Source: GCA-2683825 sp965662355
GTDB lineage: Bacteria; Planctomycetota; UBA1135; GCA-002686595
Assembly (NCBI GenBank): GCA_965662355.1
Contig: CBFIHP010000002.1
Location: forward strand, 248,001-312,000
DNA length: 64,000 nt
Direction: 5' to 3'
Notes under the pieces: model-generated
Databases searched by the model: none
What the model was told of the DNA's origin: nothing
Seen by the model: only the letters and a program-made list of their open reading frames with translations
Position numbers and translations under genes: made by a program
Shown here: in pieces, positions 8,568 to 18,223 of the stretch
How positions within the stretch are numbered: position 1 is the first letter of the stretch
How the letters are laid out: each line of letters begins with the position of its first letter

Positions 8568-10499
8568 CTACGGGGGGGGAGTTCCAGTATCGCCCAGCAT
8601 CTTCACGCGCTCGAGACCGCGAATTGCGTTCTCCAGGGACGGATCGGCCTCCAGGGCACGCCGGAAGGCCTCTTCGGCCCGGGCGAGGTCCTTCGAGGCC
8701 AGGGCCCACTGGCCAAGTGTGTTCCACACGAGCGCCGAGTTCGGCTCGTTTTCGAGGGCCCGCAGGATCGGCGCCTCGGCTTCGGGAGCCCGGCCGTTGC
8801 GCATCATCGAGTAGGCGAGGTTCAGCTGGGCGTCGACGAGGTCCGGATCGCTGATGCAGGCTCGCTGGAAGGCCGCCAAGGCCTTCGTCGGGTTGCCCTG
8901 ACGTCCGTGGACGCTGCCGAGATTGTTCCAGGCCTGGGCGTGCTCGCCATTCAGTTGCAACACCGCTTCGAATTCGCGTTGGGCTTCGGCCAGCTCGTTG
9001 CGACGCAGGTGGAGGTTGCCCAGGTTGTAGTGGGCCGAGAGGTTCTTTTTGTTCTGCTGAAGAGCCTGGCGATACACCGCGAGTGCTTCGTCGTCCCGGC
9101 CCGCTTCTGCTAGCGCATTGCCGAGGTTGTTGTACCCCGCCCCCGTGGGCTTGCCCTTTTCGATAACCGGCCAGAACACCACGACGCTCATGGCAACCCA
9201 CAGCAAAAGAGGAGTTGCGAGACGCTTCCATTCTTGCTCGCGAACGTATCGCCAGACCTGGATCAGCCCAGCTGCGGCAAATGGCGTCAGGAGCGGCACG
9301 ATCGAGTACCGATAGCGCCCGAAGACGTAGAACATGGCCACGCTGAGAGCGAGGCTCGCAAGCAGGAGGTAGAGAACCGCGAGCTTGCGCCAAGCGTCGC
9401 GAGTCATCCACAGACCGACGATGGCGAGTGGCGCCAGAAGACCAAAGTGGGCGAAGGTGCCGAGGACATTCAGGAGTCCCGAGTTCTCGCGATACAGGTA
9501 GTAATCGTCCGCGTCCTCGACCTCGACGTGGTTCCAGAGCAAGAGCCACTTGTGCCACAGAAGGGAAAGCCAGCTGCCGGGCTGCGAGCTCATGTACTCC
9601 CACGATTTTCCGAGCCAGTAGTGCGAGACCTCGCGCGGCGTCAGCGGGCGTCCGAGCTCCTGTTCGGCCAACTGCGTCGCGTCGCGGCGCTCGAAGCGCG
9701 CATCGCCGTAACCCTGGCGCAGGGGGTTGTACGTGCCGTCGGCATCGGGATTGTTACCGATGTAGAAGTTGGGCCCGAATTGCGAGGTCGTCAGGGCGAA
9801 CTCACCGCCGACCGCGAGGTTGCGAAAACCCACGGGCAAGAGAATCAGCCCGAGCCCCGCCATGTACAGGGCGACGGAGCGCGCCTTCGAAAGCGCGCTT
9901 TCGGACCCCGTCGCAAACCAGATCCAGGCCGGCAGGATCCCCAGCCAGACGAGCGAGTTCTCGCGGGTCAACCCCAGCAGTCCAAGCACGGTACCGACTC
10001 CGATCCACCGCGCCCGTGTGCCAACGTCCCGGCTCAACAGGAAGAGCATCGCGCAGATCAGAAACTGATCGAGCACCGTTTTCTGGAAGATGCCGTCAGA
10101 GAAGATTCCCGGCGCATATACGGCCAGGATCAAGCCACTCGTGATGCCCACGGCCTTCGAGAAGAAGTTGCGGCCCGCGAGAAATAGCAGCCCGCACGAT
10201 GCGGCGCCCAGTGCGATCTGCACGATCCGGATCCAGAAGAGGTCGCGTCCCATCACGGTCTGCAACGCTCCCAGAAAGTACGGATAGAGGGGCGCCTGAT
10301 AGAAGACCTCGCTGCCGAGCCAATCGCCCCCCGCGATTTCCTGCGCCCACTCGTCGTAGCGCCGACCATCCGAGATCAAATGATCGAACAGCGCGAAAGC
10401 GCGAATCTCGAACAAGTACACGAGCCGGATCAGAAAAGCGAAGGCCGTGATGCCCAAGAAGGGGCGCAGGTCCGACCGCTCGATCCTCTTTTCAGCCAC
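8568..10499 (-). CDS. GT39/ArnT-like membrane glycosyltransferase with C-terminal TPR domain
   Basis: 643 residues. The N-terminal 400 or so residues contain about ten hydrophobic helices and the GT-C signature seen in GT39-like proteins: an acidic SDGRRYDEWAQ loop after the first helix, then FYQAPLYPYFLG. The C-terminal 200 residues are four to five TPR units (A.YNNLGNALAEAGRDDEALAVYRQALQ, SAHYNLGNLHLRRNELAEAQREFE, and so on). Such fusions use a polyprenyl-phosphate sugar as donor and glycosylate lipid or protein outside the membrane; the TPR part probably recruits partners. Its start overlaps the stop of the upstream spermidine-synthase-like gene by eight bases, which suggests translational coupling. 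Acceptor and sugar cannot be determined from sequence. Confidence 0.82.
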   Translation of the reverse strand: MAEKRIERSDLRPFLGITAFAFLIRLVYLFEIRAFALFDHLISDGRRYDEWAQEIAGGDWLGSEVFYQAPLYPYFLGALQTVMGRDLFWIRIVQIALGAASCGLLFLAGRNFFSKAVGITSGLILAVYAPGIFSDGIFQKTVLDQFLICAMLFLLSRDVGTRARWIGVGTVLGLLGLTRENSLVWLGILPAWIWFATGSESALSKARSVALYMAGLGLILLPVGFRNLAVGGEFALTTSQFGPNFYIGNNPDADGTYNPLRQGYGDARFERRDATQLAEQELGRPLTPREVSHYWLGKSWEYMSSQPGSWLSLLWHKWLLLWNHVEVEDADDYYLYRENSGLLNVLGTFAHFGLLAPLAIVGLWMTRDAWRKLAVLYLLLASLALSVAMFYVFGRYRYSIVPLLTPFAAAGLIQVWRYVREQEWKRLATPLLLWVAMSVVVFWPVIEKGKPTGAGYNNLGNALAEAGRDDEALAVYRQALQQNKKNLSAHYNLGNLHLRRNELAEAQREFEAVLQLNGEHAQAWNNLGSVHGRQGNPTKALAAFQRACISDPDLVDAQLNLAYSMMRNGRAPEAEAPILRALENEPNSALVWNTLGQWALASKDLARAEEAFRRALEADPSLENAIRGLERVKMLGDTGTPPP

Positions 10500-12564
10500 G
10501 TCGCCCTGCTGCCAGGGTCAAGAGATAGGAGATTCCGTAGACGCCGGCGATGATCAGGAGCAGGTTGTTGAAGCCCGTCATCAGTCCCATGTACTCGGTG
10601 AAGCCACCGATGAACGCACCGAGGAGATTCGAGCCGAAGGCGTACTGCAACCCGCTGCCCTTCTCGTTACGGAAGAGCGAGGAGAAGACCATTCCCGCGA
10701 AGAAGATCGGCACGCCCGCGAACAGGCTCGAGGCCAGGATCTTGGTGGCGAAGGACGAATAGAGCAGTTGATCCGCGCTGATGAAGTAGTTCGCGAGAAG
10801 CGCCGCGACCAACCCGCCATAGACGAGATGGACCGGCAAGCTCTTCATTCGCTGCACCAGCAGGTTGGCGACGAGTACCATCGAGAGGATCGAGAAGAAC
10901 ACGACCGAATTGACGACCCACGTCGAGCCGAAAAGGAGCGACAGGCGCGTGATCGCGGCCGTTTCCATCAGGAGGAAACCGACGCCGAGCAAGAGGAAGT
11001 TCCAGTGCGGGTACTTCCGTCCGCGAGGCAAGAGGAAGAGGATCGGAATCGCCCCGAGCAGGAGGATCGCCGGCAGTACCCGGACGTGGTACTCGGGTAG
11101 TTCCCTCTCCTTGAGGTACAGGAACGGCCAATCGTCGGTCGGGATGATCGTTTCCGGGTCTGGTAGCGGCTCGATGTACGGTTGGGTTTCGGGTGGAAAA
11201 ACACCGTCGGGCCGCGCGATGACGACCATGTTGAGGAACGGCGATTGGATCGCGAAGCGCAACACATTGCCTTGGCCGAAAGCCGTCACGACCATGCCTG
11301 CGAGTCGCTTTCGAATCCACGAGAGAGGCTTGCCCTGCTCGCGCGGAATCGAATAGAGCATGGCCAGGGTGCCGGTGGGCTTCAAGCAACGCTTGGCCGC
11401 CAGGATCGACTGCAGGGTATAGACGTAGTTGTCGAGCCGCACGGTCGACACGCTCGAGAGCAGCGCGTGCGAATCGAGCGTCCCGAAGACGATCATGTCG
11501 TAGCGCTCTTCGGTCGTCTGCAGATACGTCCGCGCATCTTGCACGATGGGCGTGACGCGTTCGTCCGCGTAGGGCTTCAGCGGGTGCTGGGACCCGAGCC
11601 GTTGGATCTCCGGATCGATCTCGACCGCATGGACCTCTGTGGCTCCGTGGCTGAGGGCGACGGCGACATCGTTGCCCGTGCCTGCGCCGACCACGAGCAC
11701 GCGCCCGCCGGGAAAGAACTGGTAGGGAACGAGATAGCCGGGAATCTCGTGGTGCTGGAAGTCGATCGCCTCCTGGTGATAGAGGCGGTTGACGAAGACC
11801 TTGAGGTTGCCGCTCTCCTGGTTCTTCTCCGTGAGGATGCTGTAGTAGGGCGACCAGATTTCGCCGCTACCGAAATAGCCCACCAGCCCTGCCGACAGGA
11901 GCACGGGAAGCGCCAGCCACGTGCCCTTGGCGCCGAGGCCGATGCGAAAGATCGGGACCGCCATGGCCGCCAGGGCGAGGAACCAGTAGACGGGCGGTGC
12001 GCCCATGGCTGACATCAGGGAGAAGCCCACGATGCCGACGAGGCTTCCGAGCAGATCGAAGTTGTAGAAGCTGAGAGACTCGACCCGCATCATCGCCCGG
12101 GCCAGCTGCTGGCCCAGGGGTACGAACAGGGCCGCGGTCATGAAGAACAGCACACCCAGCACGACCTCGAGCCGCACATTCAACGACCCTTGCGTGATCT
12201 GATCTCCCTGGAAGCGGCTCCAGATCCACTCGGAGGACGTCTCGGGGATGTCGACCTGGAGATCGCGCATGAACACGATGAAGACCAGGAAGAAGAGCAG
12301 ATAGAAGGGCCAGATCTTGATCAGCGAGACGCGCAGGCGCCCCGCCAGGTTGCCCAGCCCGAAGCCGTAGAAGGTGGCCAGGAGAACCTGGTTGGCGAAG
12401 AAGGCCAGCGAGTACACGTTGGCCGGCAGCCAGCGGATCAGGGCCAGCTCGAGCAAGAGCACCGAGGCGGTGATCAGGAGGATCTCGAGGTACGTGCGCT
12501 TGTCGTCGTTCGCAACGGCCCCTTGGGGCCGAAGGTCGCTCGGGTGGTCACTGCTCAAGGGCAC
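10492..12564 (-). CDS. Multi-pass membrane protein with embedded spermidine-synthase/methyltransferase-like domain
   Basis: 690 residues. Six or seven transmembrane helices (about residues 25-245) are followed by a soluble Rossmann domain (about 285-460) with the nucleotide-binding motif VLVVGAGTGNDVAVALSHGA, the acidic EIDPEI and the motif VTPIVQDARTYLQ. Another set of helices forms the C-terminus. This is the architecture of SpeE-like fused membrane proteins, related to spermidine synthases, that bind decarboxylated SAM or SAM. The catalytic Asp of spermidine synthase is not obviously conserved (IVFGTLDSHALLSS region), so an aminopropyl transfer role is unproven. First gene of the leftward cluster 12564-4821. 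The C-terminal 8 bases overlap the next gene. Confidence 0.78.
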   Translation of the reverse strand: MPLSSDHPSDLRPQGAVANDDKRTYLEILLITASVLLLELALIRWLPANVYSLAFFANQVLLATFYGFGLGNLAGRLRVSLIKIWPFYLLFFLVFIVFMRDLQVDIPETSSEWIWSRFQGDQITQGSLNVRLEVVLGVLFFMTAALFVPLGQQLARAMMRVESLSFYNFDLLGSLVGIVGFSLMSAMGAPPVYWFLALAAMAVPIFRIGLGAKGTWLALPVLLSAGLVGYFGSGEIWSPYYSILTEKNQESGNLKVFVNRLYHQEAIDFQHHEIPGYLVPYQFFPGGRVLVVGAGTGNDVAVALSHGATEVHAVEIDPEIQRLGSQHPLKPYADERVTPIVQDARTYLQTTEERYDMIVFGTLDSHALLSSVSTVRLDNYVYTLQSILAAKRCLKPTGTLAMLYSIPREQGKPLSWIRKRLAGMVVTAFGQGNVLRFAIQSPFLNMVVIARPDGVFPPETQPYIEPLPDPETIIPTDDWPFLYLKERELPEYHVRVLPAILLLGAIPILFLLPRGRKYPHWNFLLLGVGFLLMETAAITRLSLLFGSTWVVNSVVFFSILSMVLVANLLVQRMKSLPVHLVYGGLVAALLANYFISADQLLYSSFATKILASSLFAGVPIFFAGMVFSSLFRNEKGSGLQYAFGSNLLGAFIGGFTEYMGLMTGFNNLLLIIAGVYGISYLLTLAAGRRG

Positions 12565-12835
12565 ACGCTATCAAGCCGGGGGCGCTCCGTGCACCACAAA
12601 CGCACGTCTTCACGCCGCCGAGTGCGATCCTGGGCCCGCCACGCGGATTCGGATCGACGAGGATGCCCTGCACGTAGATCGACCGTCCGACGATGGCCGG
12701 ATCCAGGTCGAGTTCGATCAGGAGCTCGCCCGCCGTGCCGTCAGCGGTCATCCCGAAATGCGATCCGTTCCACGGGGCCCCGTGAGCGCCACCGCGAGCG
12801 GCGATGCGACGGGCACGCCGCGCATTTCTCCGCTA
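12548..12835 (-). pseudogene. Orphan C-terminal module of a secreted protein (remnant)
   Basis: The 350 bases between the two flanking genes hold a short open frame. Its longest ATG-started form is 67 residues (12548-12751), but the frame is open upstream to a stop at 12833-12835. The segment DPAIVGRSIYVQGILVDPN looks like the end of a domain common at the C-termini of long secreted proteins of Planctomycetota (LVG.sfYlQa...DP). Here it lacks its large N-terminal partner, and the sequence before it is Arg-rich and not protein-like. It overlaps the start of the downstream membrane gene by 17 bases. I read it as a decayed or truncated gene; a functional small protein is less likely. Confidence 0.35.
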
Positions 12836-12914
12836 GCGGCCGGACAACACAACGCCTGGGCGCTCCTGGCGGTCCTTTTGAGCGTGATTCTGCAGCGCCG
12901 GCGCTCCAGCGAGG

Positions 12915-14192
12915 TCACTCGTACCGCAAGGCCGTGATCGGATCCATCTGCGCTGCCCGCCGCGCCGGGAAGATCCCGAAAACGATCCCCACCGTGCACG
13001 AGATCAAGAGCGAAATCGCAACGTAATGGGGTTCAATCAGAGCCTTCCATTCCGTCCATTCCACAATCAGCTGAATCCCGACGATTCCAATCGCGCACCC
13101 CAAGACCCCTCCAACCGCCGCAATCGCCGTGGTCTCCGTGAGAAACTGAATCAGGATATCCCAGCGCCGTGCACCCAAAGCCCTACGAATCCCAATCTCC
13201 TTCGTCCTCTCGGTGATCGTCGCCAGCATGATGTTGGCAATGCCGATCCCCCCGACCAGCAAAGAGATGCTCGCGATCAGGATCATCACGAAGTTGAAGG
13301 TTTTCTGCGTCTCCTCCCGCTGCTGCAAGAGTTCGAGAGGGACCACGATCTCGAAGTCCTTCTTCTCGTGTTCGCTCTCCAACACCGCGTTGATCATGCG
13401 TGCTGTATCAAAGACCGCGTCCGTGCTGGCCGTCTTCACGACGATCTGATCCAGCTCGGTAATGCTCATCTCCTGGCTGCCCGCCCGCGAAATGAACGTG
13501 CCCGTGCCAAAGGTGGACATCGAGGTCTCGTAGGGGACGTAGACCTCCTGGGTGCGTCCCTCTACGGCCAGGGCCTTGGCTGTATGCGAACGGAAGCCCT
13601 CGTCTTCCAGGATACCGATGACCTGGAATGGATAGCCGCCGATGTAGAGCCATAGTCCAAGCGGATCCTGGACCGTTTCCAGCTCGCGGATGAACTCCGG
13701 GCGTACGATGCACACCTTGGCTCGCGATTGGGCATCGATGCCGTTGAACTGGCGGCCGCGCCCGACCGTCAGGCCGAACATGGAGAGGTGCTCGGGTTCG
13801 ACACCGAAGACGGCGGATTCGAGGCGTCGGCTGCCGTACCACACGCGTTGAATGACCTTGTTGACTTTCAGCAGGCCCGCGACGGTCGGTACGGTTTCGA
13901 GGATGCGTTCGGCGTCGTCGAATTTCAGTCCGTAATTGATGACCCACTGCTCCTCGTTCTGGGGGCGGGTCTCCTCGGGCGGCTTGACGGCGTTGACGAT
14001 GATGTTGCGCACCCCGAGCTCCTGAATGCGCGACAGGATTTCGTGGCGCGCGCCGGCGCCGACCGAGAGCATGGTGATCACCGAACCGACCCCGAAGATG
14101 ATGCCCAGCATCGTCAGGAACGAGCGAAGTTTGTTTCGCATCAGGCTCTTCAGCCCGAGGAAAAGGATCTCGGCTACGCGTTCGATGAACAT
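12915..14192 (-). CDS. MacB-type ABC transporter permease
   Basis: 425 residues. An N-terminal cytoplasmic segment and first helix (LKSLMRNKLRSFLTMLGIIFGVGSVITM) precede a periplasmic domain of about 220 residues (MacB_PCD). Three C-terminal helices follow, with the hallmark ERTKEIGIRRALGARRWDILIQFL between them and the terminal FPARRAAQMDPITALRYE. This is the classical half-permease of MacAB-type exporters and it dimerises with the ATPase. It starts three bases after the ATPase stop. With the adaptor and outer-membrane factor it completes a tripartite mechanotransmission exporter spanning both membranes. Cargo cannot be predicted; MacAB systems export macrolides, peptides, siderophores or toxins. 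Confidence 0.92.
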   Translation of the reverse strand: MFIERVAEILFLGLKSLMRNKLRSFLTMLGIIFGVGSVITMLSVGAGARHEILSRIQELGVRNIIVNAVKPPEETRPQNEEQWVINYGLKFDDAERILETVPTVAGLLKVNKVIQRVWYGSRRLESAVFGVEPEHLSMFGLTVGRGRQFNGIDAQSRAKVCIVRPEFIRELETVQDPLGLWLYIGGYPFQVIGILEDEGFRSHTAKALAVEGRTQEVYVPYETSMSTFGTGTFISRAGSQEMSITELDQIVVKTASTDAVFDTARMINAVLESEHEKKDFEIVVPLELLQQREETQKTFNFVMILIASISLLVGGIGIANIMLATITERTKEIGIRRALGARRWDILIQFLTETTAIAAVGGVLGCAIGIVGIQLIVEWTEWKALIEPHYVAISLLISCTVGIVFGIFPARRAAQMDPITALRYE

Positions 14193-14195
14193 CGG

Positions 14196-14933
14196 CTACC
14201 TCTCGGACCCTCTGGTGTCACGGAGAATGCGCCCGTCCCGGAACTCGACGACGCGCGGTAGCGTCCGGGCGATATCCGGGTTGTGGGTGACCATGACGAT
14301 CGTCTTGCCGTCCGCGTGGAGGTCGTGGAACAACTGCAACACCTCGGACCCGTTCTGGGAATCGAGGTTGCCGGTCGGTTCGTCTGCGAGCAACAGGGCC
14401 GGTTGGTTGACCAGCGAGCGTGCGATCGCGACGCGCTGGCTCTCTCCACCCGAGAGCTGGGTCGGGTAGTGGGTCAACCGGTGGGACATGCCGACCGCAT
14501 CGAGCAAGCGGGCGCAGCGCTCGTGGCGACTGCGACGGGGAGTGCCGCTGTAGAAGAGCGGCACCTCGACATTCTCGAGGACCGTCAGCTGGGGAATCAG
14601 GTTGAAGCTCTGGAACACGAAGCCGATCGAGCGATTGCGCTCGCGGGCCAGGCGATCGTCGTTCAGCTGGGAGACATTCTCACCGTTCAGGGAATAGGAT
14701 CCCGACGTAGCGTGATCGAGGCACCCGATGATGTTCATCAAGGTGGTCTTGCCCGAACCCGAAGCGCCGACGATGGCCACGAACTCGCCCCGGCGAATGT
14801 CGAGGTCTATCCCGTGCAGTACGCGCAACGATGTGTCGCCCGTCTTGTAGTCCTTGACGATGTTCTCCAGGGTCAAGACCGCCGCACGTTCTGCGTTGGC
14901 GGTTCTGGCTTCGTTTCCCAGGAGCGGACTCAC
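14196..14933 (-). CDS. MacB/LolD-type ABC transporter ATPase
   Basis: 245 residues, GTG start overlapping the adaptor stop as GTGA. All nucleotide-binding motifs are visible: Walker A GASGSGKT, Q-loop FVFQSFNLIPQLTVLENV, signature LSGGESQRVAIARSL, Walker B ALLLADEPTGNLD, and the H-loop in VTHNPDIA. The family marker ERNRSIGFVFQSFNL places it in the LolD/MacB/FtsE group that powers permeases of the FtsX fold. It energises the permease encoded immediately downstream. The tight overlaps on both sides indicate one transcription unit with 18048-12915. The N-terminal 20 residues before VLTLENIVKDYK look non-conserved, so an internal start is possible. Confidence 0.93.
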   Translation of the reverse strand: MSPLLGNEARTANAERAAVLTLENIVKDYKTGDTSLRVLHGIDLDIRRGEFVAIVGASGSGKTTLMNIIGCLDHATSGSYSLNGENVSQLNDDRLARERNRSIGFVFQSFNLIPQLTVLENVEVPLFYSGTPRRSRHERCARLLDAVGMSHRLTHYPTQLSGGESQRVAIARSLVNQPALLLADEPTGNLDSQNGSEVLQLFHDLHADGKTIVMVTHNPDIARTLPRVVEFRDGRILRDTRGSER

Positions 14934-16462
14934 TCCTCGCTGCCTCCACCCGACAAGCTCGCGGCCAGGCCGGTGCCCCCGCTGTCTTCGCCTTCCTCGC
15001 CCTGTTCACTCTCGATGACGTTGCGATCCGTGCTGGGATCGTACAGCAACACCCGATCCCCTTCCTCGAGGCCTTCGAGGACCGTGACGTAGCTCGTGTT
15101 GTTCTTGCCGATGGTAACCTCGTGGCGCTTCGTTTGTCCGTTGTCGAAGAGATAGCAGAAGTGCTTGCCGTCGCGTGCGAAGGCCGCATGGATCGGGATG
15201 TACAGCACTTCTTCCAGGTTCTCGACCAGGATTTCGGCCTTGGCCGTCACGCCGGCGCGAAGCTCTATTTCATTCTCCTCGAGGGTGACCTCGACCCGGA
15301 ACGACTTGTTGGACGAGTCCATCCAGTTATCCGAGGAAGCAACCGTGGCCACCGAGGTGATCTTGCCCTTGAAGGTGGTGCCCTTGTTCGTCTCGACGGT
15401 CACGAGGACATCCATATCTTTCTTGACGAAGTCGATGTCCGCTTCATGCACTTGGATCAGGACCTGCATTTCGTTGAGGTCGGGGATCGTCAACAGCGTG
15501 CTGCCTTTGTGCCAGCTGTTTCCGATCTTGATGCGGTCGCGCATCCACGGCCGCGTCGGGTCTCCGTAATGCACGACGCCGGGCTTCTCGGCTGTGATCG
15601 TGTAGTAGGTGAGCTCCTTCTCTTCCTTCTCGAGCCGCTTCGTCGTTGCTGTGACCTGGCGGTCCTTTTGCTGGACGAGAGCCTGCTTCTCCTTCAGGTT
15701 GATGCCGGCCTTCTCACGCGCGTTTATCAGGTTGCGGTTGGCATCCTTCACATCGGAGCTCTTCTGGGTCAGCTCCATCGTCTGCGTGTACTTGACGTAC
15801 AGCTCGTGATCCTTGACAGCATTTTCCAAGGTGATCTGGGCCGCCTTGACCTTGATCTTCTCTTCCTCGGCTTCGATGCGGGTGAGAAAACCCTGGGCGA
15901 CCAGGCTGGGCACTTCCTTGAAGCGATCCTCGGCGCGATCGAGCTCCGAGCGGGCCTTGTCCTCGGCTAGCTGTAGCTTGCGTTCCTGGTTCGGCGATTC
16001 GCCTTCGCGATAGCGCTCGAGCGTCAGCTCGGAGATCGTGGCCTTCAGCTCGGCGGTCTCGATGCTGGCCGTGTTGTCGCGCTCCTGAATCATCAGGTTG
16101 GCCTTGGCCGCCTCTTGTTCGATCTCGTACTGGATCAGCTTGTTCTCGAGATCCAAGATGGACGTCTCGAGGTCGTTCTTGTCGAACTCGACCAGAAGAT
16201 CGTCCTTGGCGATCGTCTCTCCCTCGTCGATCAACCAGATGATCGTGCCCGAGCCCTTGAACTTGGGCTGGATTTCGAGCGAGTTCTTGGCCTTCAGGTA
16301 GCCGTTCTCATCGATCGTGATCTGCATATCCCCGCGCTTGACCGTGAAGAGCGAGGAGTCGGGGATTCCCGAGTCGGTTTCCGCTCCGAAGACGAGATCC
16401 TTCTGGGTCGTCACGAGCGCGGCCAGGCCGCCAAGGAGCAGGGTGATGATGATGGTTTTCAC
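14930..16462 (-). CDS. MacA/HlyD-type periplasmic adaptor of an ABC exporter
   Basis: About 510 residues with an N-terminal anchor (KTIIITLLLGGLAALVTTQ). Domains in order: a lipoyl/barrel-sandwich strand (GDMQITIDENGYLKAKNSLEIQPKFKGSG), a long alpha-helical hairpin rich in E/K/R (about 100-280), the second lipoyl half (YYTITAEKPGVVHYGDP), a beta-barrel (VLIQVHEADIDFVKKDMDVLV) and a membrane-proximal domain. This is the membrane fusion protein that links inner-membrane permease and outer-membrane channel. I prefer the GTG at 16462 because an AGGGA Shine-Dalgarno sits seven bases upstream and it gives a GTGA overlap with the outer-membrane gene, matching the adaptor-ATPase junction; a GTG at 16468 is the alternative. 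Acidic tail (EQGEEGEDSGG). Confidence 0.9.
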   Translation of the reverse strand: MKTIIITLLLGGLAALVTTQKDLVFGAETDSGIPDSSLFTVKRGDMQITIDENGYLKAKNSLEIQPKFKGSGTIIWLIDEGETIAKDDLLVEFDKNDLETSILDLENKLIQYEIEQEAAKANLMIQERDNTASIETAELKATISELTLERYREGESPNQERKLQLAEDKARSELDRAEDRFKEVPSLVAQGFLTRIEAEEEKIKVKAAQITLENAVKDHELYVKYTQTMELTQKSSDVKDANRNLINAREKAGINLKEKQALVQQKDRQVTATTKRLEKEEKELTYYTITAEKPGVVHYGDPTRPWMRDRIKIGNSWHKGSTLLTIPDLNEMQVLIQVHEADIDFVKKDMDVLVTVETNKGTTFKGKITSVATVASSDNWMDSSNKSFRVEVTLEENEIELRAGVTAKAEILVENLEEVLYIPIHAAFARDGKHFCYLFDNGQTKRHEVTIGKNNTSYVTVLEGLEEGDRVLLYDPSTDRNVIESEQGEEGEDSGGTGLAASLSGGGSEE

Positions 16463-18048
16463 TTCCACATCCCTTTGTCGTCGATGAAGAGGATTCCCAG
16501 GTTACGTAGGAGTTGCAATCGGGAGATCTCGTAGTTGACTTTTTCGTCGATCAGTGTGTTCTGGGCGTCGAGCAGCGAGAGGTTTGCTTCGACGACATCG
16601 CGGTTCGAAACCTCGCCGCGTTCGAAGCGCAATTCGGCGATGCGCAGACGTTTGGTCTCGTCTCCGATGATGGTCTCCTGGATCTGGAGACTCTGCAGGC
16701 GGCGTTCGAGTTCGCGGAACGTGCTCTGGATCTCGACCACGAGACTGTCCTCGAACTGATCGAGGGCCCGGCGTTCACGATCGAGCGAGATCTGCGCGCG
16801 CCGGTACGAGGCGCGTTCGTCGACGCGGTCGAGCGGAAGCTCAAGCGTCATGCGCACGTCGTAGGAGTCGTGGACGAAGTGGCTACCGAAGATGTCGTCG
16901 CCGTTGGAGATCAGTGCTCCCGAGTTCAGGGAGACGTCGAGGTCGGGCAAGAGACCGTTGCGTGAGATACGCAGGTTGCGTTCCACGTCTTCGAGACGAT
17001 CCCTGCGGGTGCGCAGGTCCAGACGATTCTCGAGCGCCGCCGCGATGGCCGAGTCGAGTTCGAAGTGCGTGGCTACGAAGGGCGGTGGCGCCGCTTCCAC
17101 GTCGATCGGTTCGTGCTCGGAAAGCCCGAGAAAGATGCGGAAACGATCCAGGGCCAGCTGGTAGTTCTCCTCGGCGGTCAGGACCCGATTGCGCGCGTTC
17201 AAGACCTCGCGCCGAGCGCGCAACGCGTCGAGCTCCTTTGTGCGGCCGACCTTGAAGAGCGCGTCGGCCTGGTTGTAGGCGAACTCCGAACTCTCCAGGT
17301 TGTTGTATTCGTTCTCGATGGTCTGTTTCTGACCGACGAGATCGTAGAAACGTCGGGCGACATCCACGGAGAAGTCCTCGCGGAACAGCTCGAAGGCACG
17401 AATTGCGTAGACCAGGCTGCGCTCCGCCTGGACCAGGGGTTCGTAGGTCACTTCGCGACCGAAGCCTCGCAACAGCGGCTGGGATATACTGACCGAAGCC
17501 GCCGAGTCATATCCGAAGTCGAGGCCGGTCTGGTCGAAGCCGCTGGAGTTGAGCGCGATCGAGGCGGATCCGCCATAGGGCAGGGCCTGGGTCACGGAGA
17601 AGTCGAGGTCGATGTTTTGATCGTCGCTCGAGCCGTTGGGGTTGGTGAATACGTACGCGAGCGACGAGGCGACCTGGGGCGAGAAGTCGTGATCCGACTG
17701 CCGCAGACTGAGGGCGGACAGAAACAGCTCCTCGCGTTCGAACGTGTAGTCGCGGTTCGAGCGCACGGAGATCGCGAGGGCCTGGGGGAGGTCGAGGATC
17801 CGTCGTTCCAGAGCCGCGTCGGTGTTCGAGGCCTCGCTCTCGGACCCCGGGCCCTCGGCGACGCCGGTCGTTTGGGACTCGTCGGGTTCTTCCGTCGGCC
17901 CGGGGGCCAAGTTGAGGGTCGGTAGCTGTACCATCTCCTCGCGTCGACCTAGAATGTCGTCCATCCGCTCGGAGAGGATGCCCTGCACCTCGCGGTTGGT
18001 CCGTCGTACGTAGTCATCCGCGGTGCACCCAAGAGCACAAAGACACAC
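16459..18048 (-). CDS. TolC-family outer membrane efflux protein (OEP)
   Basis: About 529 residues with the paired OEP repeats: long helical segments (e.g. EREELFLSALSLRQSDHD, VQAERSLVYAIRAFELFREDFSVDVARRFYDL) separated by beta strands with alternating hydrophobics (SSLAYVFTN, SIALNSSGF). A linker of about 60 residues rich in E, S, T and P precedes the domain. It forms the outer-membrane channel of the exporter. The start is uncertain. The GTG at 18048 leaves only about seven residues before a Cys (CALGC), too short for a signal. The frame stays open upstream and adds GRAGTLSTGAFQASLA, which would complete a normal signal peptide, but no ATG is found there, so initiation is probably at an upstream non-ATG codon. 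First gene of the exporter operon. Confidence 0.88.
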   Translation of the reverse strand: MCLCALGCTADDYVRRTNREVQGILSERMDDILGRREEMVQLPTLNLAPGPTEEPDESQTTGVAEGPGSESEASNTDAALERRILDLPQALAISVRSNRDYTFEREELFLSALSLRQSDHDFSPQVASSLAYVFTNPNGSSDDQNIDLDFSVTQALPYGGSASIALNSSGFDQTGLDFGYDSAASVSISQPLLRGFGREVTYEPLVQAERSLVYAIRAFELFREDFSVDVARRFYDLVGQKQTIENEYNNLESSEFAYNQADALFKVGRTKELDALRARREVLNARNRVLTAEENYQLALDRFRIFLGLSEHEPIDVEAAPPPFVATHFELDSAIAAALENRLDLRTRRDRLEDVERNLRISRNGLLPDLDVSLNSGALISNGDDIFGSHFVHDSYDVRMTLELPLDRVDERASYRRAQISLDRERRALDQFEDSLVVEIQSTFRELERRLQSLQIQETIIGDETKRLRIAELRFERGEVSNRDVVEANLSLLDAQNTLIDEKVNYEISRLQLLRNLGILFIDDKGMWK

Positions 18049-18223
18049 GGCCAGGCTCGCCTGGAACGCTCCCGTGGAGAGCGTGCCTGCTCTTCCCCGA
18101 GTCTGTTCTCGCCTGAAGGCCTGCCCGCCTGCGTCTTCTCTCCGGGTTGTCCGCGCTTGAGTGGTGCCCGTATAGCGCTTCGTGTCCGTCTCCCTGTTTA
18201 CCAGTACCCGTCCAAGGTCAACC

